This document shows, in pieces, positions 63,388 through 64,000 of a stretch of 64,000 bases of DNA. A program made the translations under genes and the position numbers. Location: positions 799,727 through 863,726 of the forward strand of contig NZ_JACSPX010000001.1 in the NCBI RefSeq assembly GCF_014836945.1. Direction: 5' to 3'. Each line of letters begins with the position of its first letter. Position 1 is the stretch's first letter. Under the pieces are notes generated by a model, which was not told where the DNA came from, ran no database searches, and saw only the letters and a list, made by a program, of their open reading frames with translations. Origin of the DNA: Microbacterium commune. Lineage in GTDB: Bacteria; Actinomycetota; Actinomycetes; Actinomycetales; Microbacteriaceae.

Positions 63388-64000
63388 TCAGCACTCGATG
63401 ACGTTCACCGCGAGGCCGCCCTCGCTGGTCTCCTTGTACTTCGTCGACATGTCGAGGCCCGTCTGGCGCATGGTCTCGACCACGGCGTCCAGCGACACGT
63501 AGTGGTGACCGTCGCCGCGCAGGGCGAGGCGCGCGGCCGTCACCGCGGTCGAGGCGGCGATCGCGTTGCGCTCGATGCACGGGATCTGCACGAGCCCGCC
63601 GATCGGGTCGCAGGTGAGCCCCAGATGGTGCTCCATCGCGATCTCGGCCGCGTTCTCGATCTGCCGCACCGTGCCGCCCATCACCGCGGTGAGACCGCCG
63701 GCGGCCATGGCGCACGCCGAGCCGACCTCGGCCTGGCAGCCGCCCTCGGCGCCCGAGATCGACGCGTTCGCCTTGAACAGCGAACCGAGCGCGGTGGCGG
63801 TGAGCAGGAATCGCCGGATGCCGCGGCGCCGGTTCGCCTCGGCCACTGCGTCGTCATCGCCGTTCGACGCGCTCACGGATCCCTCGGCGGCGGTCACCGC
63901 GGGGGACGAGCGGAAGCCGAGCAGGGCGCTGCCGACCAGCTCGCCGTGCGGGGTGACCGCGTTGCCGACGCCCAGGCCGGAGTCGGCGAGGAAGCGCCAC
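63388..64000 (-). CDS. sdaA: L-serine ammonia-lyase (iron-sulfur), partial
   Basis: C-terminal 204 residues of a [4Fe-4S] L-serine dehydratase; the 5' part lies beyond base 64000. It deaminates L-serine to pyruvate and ammonia. The cluster cysteines are in [20 protein letters not shown] and [18 protein letters not shown]. The protein ends NVIEC: the C-terminal Cys is known in this family to fold back onto the cluster as a removable plug. It converges with hrpB, with 9 bp between the stops. Confidence 0.93.
   Translation of the reverse strand, partial: WRFLADSGLGVGNAVTPHGELVGSALLGFRSSPAVTAAEGSVSASNGDDDAVAEANRRRGIRRFLLTATALGSLFKANASISGAEGGCQAEVGSACAMAAGGLTAVMGGTVRQIENAAEIAMEHHLGLTCDPIGGLVQIPCIERNAIAASTAVTAARLALRGDGHHYVSLDAVVETMRQTGLDMSTKYKETSEGGLAVNVIEC

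Overview
The window comes from a high-GC actinobacterium, most likely a Microbacteriaceae and probably Microbacterium. This is inferred from the strong G/C third-position bias, the recurrent GGATGCC hexamer inside genes, the tiny bS22 ribosomal gene beside an excisionase-type HTH gene, a DtxR/IdeR-type iron box, TreYZ trehalose genes, and many start codons sitting 6-7 nt after a TANNNT -10 box (leaderless mRNAs). I see no tRNA, rRNA, CRISPR, transposase or integrase.

Bases 1-9,300 are transport: the end of a polyamine/opine/phosphonate-type ABC operon (5' end outside the window), a sugar ABC operon on the minus strand, a TSUP permease, and a polar amino-acid ABC operon. Bases 9,390-17,700 are housekeeping: a Dabb/glutaredoxin/rhodanese micro-operon, bS22, an HTH protein, an ArsR regulator, Trk potassium uptake (trkH-trkA), proC, a CDF metal transporter, tadA, a small membrane peptide, upp and a GNAT protein. 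Bases 17,670-29,400 are rich in nucleic-acid enzymes: a RecB-like nuclease/helicase fusion, nadE, a nucleosidase, sbcC-sbcD, a second GNAT protein, a winged-helix regulator with an unusual structured leader, and an AlkA-like glycosylase.

Bases 29,540-34,260 are an iron-siderophore uptake locus (binding protein, two permeases, ATPase), with a divergent siderophore-interacting reductase controlled from an iron box. Bases 35,548-43,243 are a tightly packed six-gene catabolic operon: NCS1 permease, HyuA-type ring-opening ATPase, three different DUF917 proteins and a PucR regulator. It is bracketed by two copies of an 81-bp palindromic element (35,459-35,539 and 43,385-43,465), so it looks like an inserted cassette. 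This is the most novel part of the window.

Bases 43,485-53,781 hold threonine synthase, an orphan AAA ATPase, a second FUSC-type membrane protein, and glgX-treY-treZ for turning glycogen into trehalose. Bases 53,900-57,607 are an ABC exporter coupled to a two-component system. Then come a 5'-truncated sugar permease (pseudogene), a candidate small RNA, a MarR regulator, an SPFH/flotillin protein, a large hairpin with repeats, an HrpB helicase, and the 3' part of an iron-sulfur L-serine dehydratase running off the right end.

Two regulatory structures stand out. One is a strongly promoted, apparently leaderless 33-codon ORF ending Met-Cys-Cys-Arg-Met-Cys-Cys, followed by mutually exclusive hairpins, in front of the winged-helix gene. 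The other is the set of leaderless promoters found at roughly a dozen genes.
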